From NCBI GenBank assembly GCA_017457865.1, contig JAFTGN010000101.1, positions 82,201 to 146,200 of the forward strand: 64,000 nucleotides of DNA. Reading direction: 5' to 3'. How positions within the stretch are numbered: the first letter of the stretch is position 1; each line of letters opens with the position of its first letter. The notes beneath the pieces are model-generated. The model ran no database searches and was not told where the DNA came from. It was given only the letters and a program-made list of their open reading frames with translations. Source of the stretch: Lachnospiraceae bacterium (GTDB taxonomy: Bacteria > Bacillota > Clostridia > Lachnospirales > Lachnospiraceae). The position numbers were made by a program, and so were the translations under genes. Shown piece after piece: positions 26,241 through 36,072 of this stretch.

Positions 26241-27695
26241 ATTTCTGTATTCATTGGCAGAGTGTCCGGTCATTTTTTTAAACACTCTGGAAAAATGTGC
26301 CATATCGAGAAAGCCTACCTGCTCGGCAATATCTCCGATCCGCAAAGAGAGATCTGCCAGCAACTCCTTGGCTTTCTCAATGCGCACATGATTTAAAATG
26401 TCAGAAAAACTCTTCTCTGTATAGCGGTTTAACAGCTTACTCAAATGCCACTGGCTCACATACACATGTTCCGCCACATCCGATAATTTCAACTTCTCAC
26501 GATAATTTTCTGCAATATACTGTAATGCATTGTTCACGATAAAGCTTCCCGCCGCAGACTCCTGTAATTCTTCTTCCGGCTGTGGCGGTTCTGTCTGTTC
26601 TGTTTCTGGTTGCTCCGATTGAACTGCATCCACTGGGGCTTTCTTTCTCGCAGCAGTTCTTTGGTCTAACTGTGCCACCATTGCCTCAATGGCCTCTGTC
26701 AGCTCGTCCATTTTAGAAGGCTTCAACAAATATCTGGTCACCCCCAGACGAATGGCCTGTCTGGCATATTCAAAATCCCGAAATCCGGTCAATATGGTAA
26801 TCTCCATATCCGGATGCTGTGATTTCAGTGCCGCAATCATAGACAACCCATCCACACCAGGCATCCGAATATCCGAAAACAAAATATCCGGACAGACCCA
26901 ATTGATCACCATTTCTCCCTCCTGAGAGGTCAAATCATTTAACAGTCTGGTGATGGCTCTTGTCTCCGGTCTGCGTAAAAAGAACATCTGGGTAAACAAG
27001 TCATTGTAGCTCCACAAAAAGGAGAAGATAGCTACCGTGGCAAATGCCGGTTTGGTCAATGGAATGATGACTTTGAAGAAAATCCGGATGGGACCACACC
27101 CCTCTAAGAAAGCTGCCTCCTCCAGTTCAATGGGCAGTCCTTTGATATAACCGGTCAGTACCACAATAGCAAAAGACAGATTCCCTGCAATCTGTGGCAA
27201 AATTACAGAGAGCATAGACAACCACCAGTTTCTGGTATTGACAATTCCCCAGGAAGTTTCCATGGTATACACCGGAATAATGGTGGCAAATACCGGAAAC
27301 ATCATGCCTGCTACCACCAACGTACTCAACGTATTGCGCAGCTTAAATCTATAACGCACCAATGCAAAAGCCGCCAGTCCTGCCAACAATACCACCCCTG
27401 CGCATACCACACAGGAAATGAAGACACTGTTTTTATATGCGGAAAAAATATCCAGATTCTGAAATGCCTTCCGATAGTTTGCTGTGGTATATAGATTTCC
27501 AACCGGCAGAGAGAAAGAATTGCTCAAAATCTTATCTTTTGCCTTAAAAGAATTCTGGAATACCCATATGATAGGATATACCGTAGTCATTGCCCAGAAG
27601 ATCAGAAACAGGTATACCAGCGCCACAGAAGGCTTCCATCTCTTTTTTCGCGCCGGTCTGCTTTGGAAGGATTTGGTCATTTCCTTTTGTTTCAT
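26217..27695 (-). CDS. In-frame fusion: sugar ABC permease (MalG/LacG type) to truncated AraC-type response regulator
   Basis: 492 aa from the ATG at 27695 (SD GGGAGG). Residues 1-260 are a carbohydrate ABC permease ending abruptly at L-L-N-D-L-T-S-Q-E-G, about 40 residues short of the usual C-terminus. From about residue 261 the frame continues inside a receiver domain: the phosphoacceptor Asp in D-I-L-F-S-D-I-R-M-P-G and the conserved Lys in L-L-K-P-S-K are present. The first strand with its acidic pair is missing. A linker rich in Glu, Gln and Pro and a C-terminal AraC/XylS DNA-binding domain of the YesN kind follow. The simplest origin is one deletion removing the permease end, the intergenic space and the regulator start. 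Neither half is likely to work normally: the permease lacks its last helix and the regulator would be tethered to the membrane. An assembly error is the alternative. Confidence 0.9.
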   Translation of the reverse strand: MKQKEMTKSFQSRPARKKRWKPSVALVYLFLIFWAMTTVYPIIWVFQNSFKAKDKILSNSFSLPVGNLYTTANYRKAFQNLDIFSAYKNSVFISCVVCAGVVLLAGLAAFALVRYRFKLRNTLSTLVVAGMMFPVFATIIPVYTMETSWGIVNTRNWWLSMLSVILPQIAGNLSFAIVVLTGYIKGLPIELEEAAFLEGCGPIRIFFKVIIPLTKPAFATVAIFSFLWSYNDLFTQMFFLRRPETRAITRLLNDLTSQEGEMVINWVCPDILFSDIRMPGVDGLSMIAALKSQHPDMEITILTGFRDFEYARQAIRLGVTRYLLKPSKMDELTEAIEAMVAQLDQRTAARKKAPVDAVQSEQPETEQTEPPQPEEELQESAAGSFIVNNALQYIAENYREKLKLSDVAEHVYVSQWHLSKLLNRYTEKSFSDILNHVRIEKAKELLADLSLRIGDIAEQVGFLDMAHFSRVFKKMTGHSANEYRNLMQGRKR

Positions 27696-27711
27696 CGTTT
27701 CATTCCTCCCA

Positions 27712-28598
27712 TTAATAGTCTTTCTCTTTGAAAATGGTATTGACCACTTTGGATAATACCACACCCAAAATTACGATCATCACCGCCAATGCCGCACCGT
27801 AGTCTACATTTTTGACCTCCATGGTCTGATAATACATGTAAGTTCCAGTCAAAAATGTGGATTTCAATGGCATCCCCTTTGGGAACATGATCCAAGGCAG
27901 ATCAAATACCTTTAAGGCCCCTGTGACTGCCAGCACTGCGCAGGTACACAATACATTATGCGCCATGGGCAGGGTAATATAGCGGATCCTCTGCAGTTTC
28001 GTAGCACCGTCAATGGAGGCTGCTTCATACAATTCCTCTGGAATGTTATTCAAACCAGTAATGATGATCACAAAGTAAAAGCCTACATACTGCCACATAA
28101 CCGGAAGCATCATAGTAAACAATGCCAGGTGTTCCCCTTTCCAGTCAATGAGCGTCTTTCGTCCCAACACTTCCAAAAACTGATTCAGCATCCCCTTATC
28201 ATAAAGGAAAATCAGGTGAACAACAAACCAAGTGCGGTTGCAGAAACCACAATAGGGAAAAAGTATAATGTACGGAACAATTTTGCCCCCTTGGTGATAT
28301 TATCTACCATCAATGCCAGTATCAATGCAATGCCCACCTGCCCTACCAGTGTCACCACCATCATGATGAGTGTATTCTTCAATGAAGTCCACACATTCTG
28401 GTCATGAATTATTTCTACATAGTTGGTATACCACGGAGTGTTGAATTCTTCTCCGGATACGCCTAACTGCTTGATCTGCATGAAACTGTCTAAAATATTT
28501 TTAAAGAACGGATAATACAGATACACTGCCATAAAGACAAATGCAGGAAAGAGAAAAAGAATCAAAGGTTTTTTATTTTTATATATATTTGCATCCAT
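27712..28598 (-). pseudogene. Sugar ABC permease (MalF/LacF type), frameshifted
   Basis: Two adjacent frames encode the halves of one permease. Codons from 28598 give the N-terminus (about 128 aa, ending S-A-T-A-L-G-L-L-F-T and a stop). The second frame resumes near 28209 with L-I-F-L-Y-D-K-G-M-L-N-Q-F-L and runs to 27712. It includes the EAA-type loop E-E-L-Y-E-A-A-S-I-D-G-A. Restoring one base near 28208 rejoins a protein of normal length, about 295 aa. It would pair with the downstream MalG-type permease to import the oligosaccharide bound by the lipoprotein encoded upstream. Confidence 0.88.
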
Positions 28599-28619
28599 TC
28601 AATCTACCTCTTTTTCAGG

Positions 28620-28650
28620 AATGCCGGAGGTGCAAACCACCTCCGGCATT
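28620..28650 (-). terminator. Hairpin between binding-protein and permease genes
   Basis: A 13-bp perfect stem (ATGCCGGAGGTG against CACCTCCGGCAT plus one pair) with a five-base loop. There is no clean T run. Such hairpins often protect or attenuate transcripts so that the binding protein is made in excess. Confidence 0.6.
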
Positions 28651-28686
28651 TCCACTGTTCCTCATCGAATTCTATCTTTTTTATGA

Positions 28687-30039
28687 TCACTGTGCTGCGT
28701 ATACATCCAGACCTTCCTGAACTGCATCTGCTGCGCTGACATTTCCGGTTACGATCTCTGGCATGCCATCAAAAGTAGATACTCGGCACTCACCATTGAA
28801 CACATCCTGTACTGCACCAGTCAGGGAAGTACAGCCTGCCATCATGCTCATTGCCTTGATCTGCAATGCATTAAATGCTTCTTCATCTACTTCCGGTGCA
28901 TTTTTCAATGCACTTGCAGTATGCTGTGCAAAGATCGGTACCACTTCATCAGATGTCATATAGGAAACAAAGCTGACTGCTGCCTCTCTCTTCGCCGGAT
29001 CATCCCATGCCTTCTTGGTGATATAATAACCCATGGACAAACCACCGATCAGGTCTGTTGCCTTTCTGGTGTCACTACCCGGTACATATGTCACATCAAA
29101 GTTTGCCAACTTATCGGTATCTAAAGTAGCTGCATCATCCGGATCTGATTGGCAGGCAGATACGATACCACCTACTTTCCAGGAACCATCAATCAGGAAT
29201 GCTGCCTTGCCATCTACGAACATGGCAAATGTCTCATCATCTGTTGCGGATAACGTGTTATCTGGGAAATAGCCGCTTTCATACAGGCTCTTGATATCTT
29301 CCATACCGGCTACCCAACCCTTACCGATTTCATCCTCGATGCTTGCCGGAACAGTCAGATGGTCTTCAACCGTTGTATGATTGAAGATTGCAAACTCCCA
29401 CCAATAATGGGGAATGTTGCCTAATGCTGCCGCAATAGGAGTATATCCTGCATCCTTGATCTTTTCACAGTCTGCCAGGAACGCATCCCATGTATAATCT
29501 GCGCCAGGTACCTCTACCCCTGCTGCATCCAGCACTTCTGTGTTCACAAACATTGCCTCCCAGTATCCATTGACCGGCACCGCATATGCTTTGTCATCTA
29601 CCATAGAAGCCGGGATACGCCCGTCATCCATATTGGAAGCATATTCCGGATACTCTGCTCTGATGTCTTCAATGGAAATCACCTTACCTGCCTTGATGAA
29701 ATCATTGGCATCCGCACCATTAAAAAAGAACAATACATCCGGCTCAGAACCGGTTTCAAAGTCTGTCACCACACGAGTCTTAAAAGAGTCATCGGAAGTG
29801 GCTGACATATCTACTACTGTATTACCAGTTTCTCTTTCCCATGCTTCATAGCTGGCCTTGTAATTCTGTGCATTTCCATCATTTCCCGCAAAAGTAGTCA
29901 CCACTTCCAGTTCTACACTGCCTGTAGTACTACCTGCTCCCTTTGTTTCAGTGGCAACTTCTTTCTTACTGCCACATGCTGCCATGGAAAACGCCATGGT
30001 ACATGTCAATAACAATGCTGTGATTTTTTTCAGTTTCAT
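28687..30039 (-). CDS. Sugar-binding lipoprotein of an ABC transporter (family 1 SBP)
   Basis: 450 aa from the ATG at 30039, seven bases after GGGAGGA. Signal peptide with lipobox F-S-M-A-A-C (Cys near residue 22) and a Ser/Thr/Gly-rich linker. The mature part has family-1 binding-protein hallmarks such as E-P-D-V-L-F-F-F-N-G-A-D and G-K-A-A-F-L-I-D-G-S-W. It is intact although both permeases downstream are broken. Neighbouring chitobiose phosphorylase, nagA and nagB suggest chitobiose or a related GlcNAc oligosaccharide as ligand. No transporter ATPase is encoded here; carbohydrate systems of this kind usually borrow a shared MsmK-type ATPase. Confidence 0.9.
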   Translation of the reverse strand: MKLKKITALLLTCTMAFSMAACGSKKEVATETKGAGSTTGSVELEVVTTFAGNDGNAQNYKASYEAWERETGNTVVDMSATSDDSFKTRVVTDFETGSEPDVLFFFNGADANDFIKAGKVISIEDIRAEYPEYASNMDDGRIPASMVDDKAYAVPVNGYWEAMFVNTEVLDAAGVEVPGADYTWDAFLADCEKIKDAGYTPIAAALGNIPHYWWEFAIFNHTTVEDHLTVPASIEDEIGKGWVAGMEDIKSLYESGYFPDNTLSATDDETFAMFVDGKAAFLIDGSWKVGGIVSACQSDPDDAATLDTDKLANFDVTYVPGSDTRKATDLIGGLSMGYYITKKAWDDPAKREAAVSFVSYMTSDEVVPIFAQHTASALKNAPEVDEEAFNALQIKAMSMMAGCTSLTGAVQDVFNGECRVSTFDGMPEIVTGNVSAADAVQEGLDVYAAQ

Positions 30040-30162
30040 ACTCCATTCCTCCCTGGGTAAAATCATGCCGCCTGTTCAACCTGCCGAATGATTTTTTCTC
30101 AGGTATGGCGACTTTGTTGTTTTTGTTGTCTTTATCATACCGAATTTTATGCAAAAAGATAA

Positions 30163-30178
30163 TTGTTAACGTTGCCAT
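30163..30178. promoter_or_regulatory. Candidate cre (catabolite repression) site
   Basis: TTGTTAACGTTGCCAT fits the Gram-positive cre pattern WTGNNARCGNWWWCAW at 14 of 16 positions. It lies upstream of the binding-protein gene, just before a weak promoter with TATGAT as -10. CcpA control would suit a sugar-uptake operon. Confidence 0.4.
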
Positions 30179-31951
30179 TTATTGACTTTTCTTGTTTTCC
30201 TGTTGCATTTTTACCACAAGCGTACTAATGGTGCTTTTTTCCTGTTCATTTGTAATGGTCAGACCGCACTCCTCTCCGTAAATGATCTTTAACCGCCTGT
30301 TGACATTGCGGATGCCGATGCTGACCCGGGAATCTTCTTTATTGTTTTCTTCGCTTTGCAGCAACCTGTCAATCTTTTTCCGGTCTGCTTCTGTCAGGTT
30401 CCCGTCATTTTCCACCTAGATATAGAGCATGTCCTCTTTTCGGAAAATCCGAATTTCCACCTTTCCTCTGCGGTTTGCCTCCACTCCATGTTCCACTGCA
30501 TTTTCCACAATGGGCTGGATGATCAGGATGGGTACCATGACTTCTAACAAACTGTTATCAATGTGACGGCTGACCTGAAATCGTTCCCCAAACCGTCTGG
30601 AAATAATATACAGATACGCATCTACATACGTAAGTTCTTCAGCTAACGTTACAAAAGAAGACTGCTTCCGGTTTAATGTGGCACTCAGCATAGTGGCAAG
30701 CGCCCCGATCATATCACTGACATTGTCATTTCCCTGCATTCTGGCTTCCCAGTTGATGATTTCCAGTGTATTGTTCAGAAAGTGGGGATTGATCTGGGAT
30801 TGCAATGCCTTGATATTAGCATCTTTCAACGCCAGTTCCTCCTGATAGATGGTTTCAAACTGATATTGGAGTTCCGATGACATCTTATTAAATGCCTGAC
30901 ACAGGTAGGCAAATTCTTCACTGCCACCAGAAGACTTCACCTGAAACCCATATTCTCCCTGTGCCACCTTTCCGGAAGCAGAAGTCAGTTCTGCAATGGG
31001 ACGGTTGACTTTATGCTCAAAAAACCGGAAGATCACAAAAAACAGCGGGATCATTAATGCTGCTACACAGCCTAAAATGATTCGAATGATTCCCACCTCA
31101 TTGACCATACTGGCACGATCCAGGCTGGCTGCAAAAGTCAATGTTTGTGTCTTCCAGGGCACGGTCTGATACACCAACTCTGCATTCTGACCACCATAAA
31201 CAATCTCTACTGCTTCCTGTGCAGGAATCAGCGTCTGGATCCCTTCCTTTATCCCATTGTCAAACAATGCTTCTCCATCTAATAAAATCTCAAACTGCTC
31301 TGCGCCCCAAATACTTTCCAGACTGCCAAATATGATTTCCGGGTCTAACTCCAGTACCAGCATGGCATAGGGGTGAAAGGAGCTGTCCACCAGATTTCGT
31401 ACCAGATACAGATGGCCTTCACGATGAAGCAATTTCAATCCGGTATCCAGCGTATCCTGTTCTGCCAGCACCTGCTCCTGCACATAAGATTTAAAATACA
31501 GCGACCGGTGATAACCGGTATACCCGCTGTTGTTATCCTGATAGGTATTGTATGTATAATATACTTCTTCTGGTTCCCGATCAAAAAACAGCATAGTACA
31601 AAGAAGACTGGCATCATACTTATACTGTTGATTCAAAAAAGCAGTTACAGAGGCTGACAATTTCTGTTTCTGATGGTCTGCCAGATACTGCCTGTAACTT
31701 TCTCGAATGGTGGGAATATAGGATGCATTTTTAGACAATGTTTCTGCTTCCTGCAAGCGCATCATACAGATTTCCACTGCATTTTCTGTGGAGATGCGGA
31801 TGGTTCGCGCAATCTGCCCATTGATCATAGAAAAGGTGATGCCAAGCATCACAACAGTCAAAAGCACCAATGGCAGGACCCAGCCTGCCACCAGTGTTCT
31901 GATCATACTCCAACGAAGGGATTTTTTGTGATTGGATTTTGAAAACTTCAA
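30179..31951 (-). pseudogene. YesM-type sensor histidine kinase, interrupted by an amber codon
   Basis: A TTG at 31951 follows AAGGA at about 11 bases. The first 511 codons encode an N-terminal membrane helix, an extracytoplasmic sensor region (about 35-280), a second helix near 290, a HAMP region (R-P-I-A-E-L-T-S-A-S), the phosphorylated His in S-Q-I-N-P-H-F-L-N-N-T-L and the N box P-I-V-E-N-A-V-E-H-G. At 30418-30416 a TAG replaces what should be a Glu or Gln codon. After it the same frame continues with V-E-N-D-G and S-I-G-I-R-N-V-N-R-R-L, the rest of the ATP-binding lid, to 30179. The truncated kinase lacks the G boxes and should be inactive unless the stop is read through. Its expected partner is the regulator half of the permease fusion. 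Confidence 0.9.
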
Positions 31952-31973
31952 ATTTGTTCTCGTCCTTTCCTGT

Positions 31974-33386
31974 TTATTTTAATTCCAGGAAATCTTCATA
32001 CAGGTCACTGATCTCTTTTGCCTGCTCTGCCAATGGCATCTCACAAAAGATGCGCAGCAACGGTTCTGTACCGGAAAATCTGGCAATCACCCATCCCCCA
32101 TTTTTGAAATACACTTTGCATCCGTCCAGATACGATACATGATCGATTTCATAAGGCAGCTTAGGCAGCTTCTTTTCCTCCATCAGCAGCTTCGTCATTG
32201 CTGCTTTCTTTTCCCGGCTGAATTGATAATCTCTTTCTTCCATATATATCTTACCACATTCCTCTTCAATGTCCCCATAAATTTCAGAAAGTTTTTTGCC
32301 GGTTTTGGCAATCATCTCTACCAACAGTGCTGCCGCATATACACCATCCTTGCCATGAATGTGCCCTTTCACAGTCAAACCACCAGAGGACTCTCCCCCA
32401 ATGATGGCATCCGTCTCTGTCATCTTAGCAGAAATATACTTGAATCCCACCGGTACTTCATAGCACTGTTCTCCGAACTTTTCTGCCACTCTGTCTAACA
32501 TATGGGTCGTAGCCAGATTTCGTACCACCGGACCACGCCAGCCCTTATACTTCACCAGATAATAGTATAACAATACCAGAATTTCGTTTGGATGCAGAAA
32601 TCTGCCTGTATCGTCAATGACACCGATCCGGTCCGCATCTCCATCTGTTGCCAGACCAATGTCACATCCATTGTCTAACACATGATTCTGCAGTCCACGC
32701 AGAGTAGCCGCAGTAGGAGAAGGCAGCTTGCCGCCAAACAACGTATCATGACGATCATGGATGGTATAAATATCACAACGAGCAGTCAATAAAATGGTCT
32801 TTAAGGATGTCTCACTGACCCCATACATAGGATCCAATGCCACACGCAGTCCGGCTTTTTTAATAGCCTCAATATCCACAGCAGAAAGGATATTGTCCAG
32901 ATATTCATTTAGCGGATAAATCTCCTGAATCAATCTCTTTTCTTTTGCTTCCTCATAATCCATAGCCCGAATGTCTTCCTGTTTGATTCTGGACGCATAT
33001 GCTTCAATATCCGCTGTCTGGGTCTCATCTGCATCTCGCCCTCCCTTTGTAAAGACTTTGATGCCATTATAAATGGCCGGATTATGACTGGCTGTCACCA
33101 TCATACCGTAAGGCAGCTTATGCTTCATCGTATAATACATGATCAAAGGAGTCGGTGCAGACTTGTTTACCAACAAAGCCTGAATCCCCTCTGCCGCAAA
33201 TACTTCCGCCGCCCACTGCATGGATTCTTTGGATAAAAAACGTCTGTCATATCCGATGACAATCTGTTCCAATACCCCCTCTGCTTTCATCTTGTCACAC
33301 ATCGCTTTTGCCAGCAGTTGAATGTTGGCTTTTGTAAATTCCTCTCCGATGACGGCTCTCCAGCCGCCGGTACCAAATGCAATCAT
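31974..33386 (-). CDS. Phosphohexomutase (phosphoglucomutase/phosphoacetylglucosamine mutase-like)
   Basis: 470 aa alpha-D-phosphohexomutase. The phosphoserine loop is T-A-S-H-N-P near residue 98, the metal loop is T-D-G-D-A-D-R near residue 247, the sugar loop contains G-G-E-S-S-G-G and the phosphate loop is F-S-G-T-E-P-L-L-R. AGGAGG precedes the ATG. Lying directly after chitobiose phosphorylase, its expected job is to turn GlcNAc-1-phosphate into GlcNAc-6-phosphate for NagA. Specificity cannot be read from these motifs and glucose-1-P activity is possible. Confidence 0.88.
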   Translation of the reverse strand: MIAFGTGGWRAVIGEEFTKANIQLLAKAMCDKMKAEGVLEQIVIGYDRRFLSKESMQWAAEVFAAEGIQALLVNKSAPTPLIMYYTMKHKLPYGMMVTASHNPAIYNGIKVFTKGGRDADETQTADIEAYASRIKQEDIRAMDYEEAKEKRLIQEIYPLNEYLDNILSAVDIEAIKKAGLRVALDPMYGVSETSLKTILLTARCDIYTIHDRHDTLFGGKLPSPTAATLRGLQNHVLDNGCDIGLATDGDADRIGVIDDTGRFLHPNEILVLLYYYLVKYKGWRGPVVRNLATTHMLDRVAEKFGEQCYEVPVGFKYISAKMTETDAIIGGESSGGLTVKGHIHGKDGVYAAALLVEMIAKTGKKLSEIYGDIEEECGKIYMEERDYQFSREKKAAMTKLLMEEKKLPKLPYEIDHVSYLDGCKVYFKNGGWVIARFSGTEPLLRIFCEMPLAEQAKEISDLYEDFLELK

Positions 33387-33492
33387 AGTTCCTCCTTCAT
33401 TCTAGAACGCCTTCGCTTCAAAAAAACTGATACGCAGGCTGTTGTCTGACGATTCATAATCTGTTTTTCACAGCCTGATGGAACGCTTTACG

Positions 33493-35883
33493 CTACCCCA
33501 TCACAACAATTACCTCATGTTCCGTGCCTGGCTGCTGGGCCTTTATGGAATTTCCTTTTTGACCATCTAAATAAAGTTCTTTTACACCTTTCATCACACC
33601 GTCCGGATTCTTTACTGTAATCTTGTATGTGGCACCACGCCATTGTCTGCTTACCGTGAACTCCTTCCAGTCTGCCGGAATACAAGGGTCAATGGCCAGC
33701 GTGTCAAACTGGGGCCGAATGCCCAATATGTATCTGGTGGCACTAAAATAGGACCAGCCGCCGGAACCGGTCATAAACGGATGTCTGGCTCTGCCAAAGG
33801 CTGTGTGATCTCTTCCTACAATGAACTGACAATAGGAATACGGTTCTGCCTCCCGAATCTCGATCTGATCATTTTGATGATATGGACAAAGTGCGTCATA
33901 AAATTTCATGGCCAGATCTCCTCTGCCGATCTTACAGGCTGCCCCCCATGCCCATGGATTGGGATGAGAGAACACCGCACCGTTTTCTTTCAAACCCGGA
34001 TATACTCTGGTGACAAAACCAATGTCATCATCTGGTACCGTATAGGATGGCGCATTCAGCAAGATTCCATACCGGGTAAAGAGATACTTGTCGATGCTCT
34101 CCAATGCCTTTTCTGCCCGTTCCCCTATGGCTGCACCGGACAGCACTGCCCATGCATTGGACTCTAAATGCACTCTGCCTTCTGTATCTTCTTTTGTGCC
34201 GATCTTCCGTCCGTTTTTTGTAATGCCTCTGATATACCACTCACCGTCCCAAAGCTCTCTGTCACAAACTTCCTTTACATGATCTGCCAATGTCCGATAC
34301 CTGGACACGTCCTCTGTTCTACCCAGATACTCGGCCAATTCTACGAAGTTTTCCAGCGCCCAGTAATGAAGAAATGATACCATGGCACTTTCTCCACCTC
34401 CTAAGTTCAAGCAGTCATTCCAGTCTGCACGCAGACCTTTGCAAATGCCGGTCTGCCCCACCTGTCTGGCAGAAAAGTCCAGAATGGTCTTCATATGGTC
34501 ATATACTGTATCTTCTCCTCCATCCGCATAAGAAACCCTCCGGTCTACAAACGATACTTCCCCGGTTTCCTTAATATACTCTACAATAGAAGATACCAGC
34601 CACAATGCATCATCCGAGCAGGCATCCTTTAAACCATGAATCATCTGACTCTGATCAAATTCCGGCACAACCGTAGGAGATTTGAATGGTTTCTGCTCTT
34701 CTTTCTTCTCAAACCACTCCGGTTGGAACAGGTGCAGACCGTAGCCTTCTGAAACCAGTCCCTGTAACAGCTGCATGATACGCTTTTTGCACATTTGTGG
34801 ATTGGAATGGGGCACGGTCATGGCATCCTGTGCCGTATCTCGATATCCTAATCCTGTACGCCCTCCCACTTCTATGAAGGAAGCAAATCTGGAAAACATC
34901 ACATTGATTTCCGACTGATACAATGTCCATGTATTGATCAGCGTATTCATGCCTTCATTTGGTGTCTGAATCTGCAGACAATCAAACTTCTTTTGCCAAA
35001 ATTCACGTAGTTTCTCATACACTGCATCTACCGCATCCAGATTGCTGTATTTTTCCCGTATTTTTCTGCCCTGTGCCCGGTTGCCTTCTCCCAGTAGAAA
35101 CACAAACCGTACCGTTTCTCCCGGTTCTAACCGGATATTTTTCTGTAAAGATGCACAATGATTATTGCCCAGTTCGCTAGAGCCAAAACACTGTCCCTGC
35201 TCTACCGCCAGCGGATTGTCCTCTGTACGGTACAGTCCTAAAAACTTGTCTCTCAGACAGTCATATCCATCCGGCTGGAAATTGGCAGTAAAATACTGAT
35301 ACCCAAACTCTTCATAAAACAAGTCATGCTCAATGATGCCATCTTCATAAGAGGAACCTGCACAATACAAACTCATCTGAAAATTTTGATTGTCAATCAT
35401 TACATGATGAAACGAAAACTCCGCATAACTAAACAAGCTTAAATTTCTTACCTGACGATCATGGTTTGTGAGAGTCACATCCCACAGTTCCACCGGATCC
35501 CCGATAGGCACACTCATTTTCTGCGTGGCAAAAATACCATTATAATCACATTCATATACAGAATAAGACATACCATGTCTGCAAATGTATTTTGCCTGTG
35601 ACAGGGGCTTTCCCACCGGCTGCCAGGAAATACTCCAATGATCTGCCGTATCATTGTCCCGAATATACACATAATGTCCTGGTCTGTCTGCTGGCACCCC
35701 ATTGCCTCTGAATCTGGTCACACGATGGTACTCCGGCGATTGATAAAACATGTAACCACCTGCAGTATGATTGATGACCACACAGGTATCTTCCACTCCC
35801 AGATAATTGGTCCAGGAAGCGGGCACATCTACCCGGTCTATTACATACTCTCGTTTTTCATTGTCAAAATATCCGTAGCGCAT
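33493..35883 (-). CDS. GH94 N,N'-diacetylchitobiose phosphorylase
   Basis: 796 aa, close in length and sequence to the Vibrio chitobiose phosphorylase as I remember it. Shared stretches include the start M-x-Y-G-Y-F-D-N, G-R-T-G-L-G-Y-R-D-T-A-Q-D, and G-L-R-A-D-W-N-D-C-L-N-L-G-G, which contains the general-acid Asp. The G-x-G-G-W-x-Y-F segment and R-Q-W-R-G-A-T-Y near the C-terminus also match. The enzyme splits (GlcNAc)2 with phosphate to GlcNAc-1-P and GlcNAc in the cytoplasm. With the phosphohexomutase, nagA and nagB it completes a route to fructose-6-P for the phosphorylated half. A GlcNAc kinase is not present in the window. Cellobiose phosphorylase is less likely given this match and these neighbours. 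Confidence 0.9.
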   Translation of the reverse strand: MRYGYFDNEKREYVIDRVDVPASWTNYLGVEDTCVVINHTAGGYMFYQSPEYHRVTRFRGNGVPADRPGHYVYIRDNDTADHWSISWQPVGKPLSQAKYICRHGMSYSVYECDYNGIFATQKMSVPIGDPVELWDVTLTNHDRQVRNLSLFSYAEFSFHHVMIDNQNFQMSLYCAGSSYEDGIIEHDLFYEEFGYQYFTANFQPDGYDCLRDKFLGLYRTEDNPLAVEQGQCFGSSELGNNHCASLQKNIRLEPGETVRFVFLLGEGNRAQGRKIREKYSNLDAVDAVYEKLREFWQKKFDCLQIQTPNEGMNTLINTWTLYQSEINVMFSRFASFIEVGGRTGLGYRDTAQDAMTVPHSNPQMCKKRIMQLLQGLVSEGYGLHLFQPEWFEKKEEQKPFKSPTVVPEFDQSQMIHGLKDACSDDALWLVSSIVEYIKETGEVSFVDRRVSYADGGEDTVYDHMKTILDFSARQVGQTGICKGLRADWNDCLNLGGGESAMVSFLHYWALENFVELAEYLGRTEDVSRYRTLADHVKEVCDRELWDGEWYIRGITKNGRKIGTKEDTEGRVHLESNAWAVLSGAAIGERAEKALESIDKYLFTRYGILLNAPSYTVPDDDIGFVTRVYPGLKENGAVFSHPNPWAWGAACKIGRGDLAMKFYDALCPYHQNDQIEIREAEPYSYCQFIVGRDHTAFGRARHPFMTGSGGWSYFSATRYILGIRPQFDTLAIDPCIPADWKEFTVSRQWRGATYKITVKNPDGVMKGVKELYLDGQKGNSIKAQQPGTEHEVIVVMG

Positions 35884-36035
35884 ATTTGATATCCTTTCGT
35901 TTCCCTAAACTTCTGGCTCAAAAGAGTCATTCTACTTGTATTATAGAAAGAATGAAAATCAGTTGGTATTGTCATGTGTGTCATCTTTTGCCTATTTTTG
36001 TCCAAGAAAAGAATTCTGCAAATACAGAAATTTAC
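35884..36035 (-). promoter_or_regulatory. Promoter region of the chitobiose operon
   Basis: A consensus -10 (TATAAT, 35945-35940 on the minus strand) lies about 60 bases before the phosphorylase start, with no good -35. This suggests dependence on an activator, perhaps the AraC-type regulator of the locus. Confidence 0.4.
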
Positions 36036-36064
36036 GCAAAAAAAAGGCAGGGATTTCCCTGCCT
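36036..36064 (-). terminator. Intrinsic terminator after the GGGtGRT gene
   Basis: A 9-bp perfect stem (AGGCAGGGA / TCCCTGCCT) with a two-base centre, followed on the minus strand by a run of about nine T. Confidence 0.85.
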
Positions 36065-36072
36065 CATTTTCG

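Noticed and set aside
26297-26925. Open frames on the plus strand downstream of nagA
   Set aside because: They are antisense to the AraC and receiver domains and lack start signals.
30179-30415. Separate 78-aa gene
   Set aside because: It is the C-terminal end of the sensor kinase after the amber codon.
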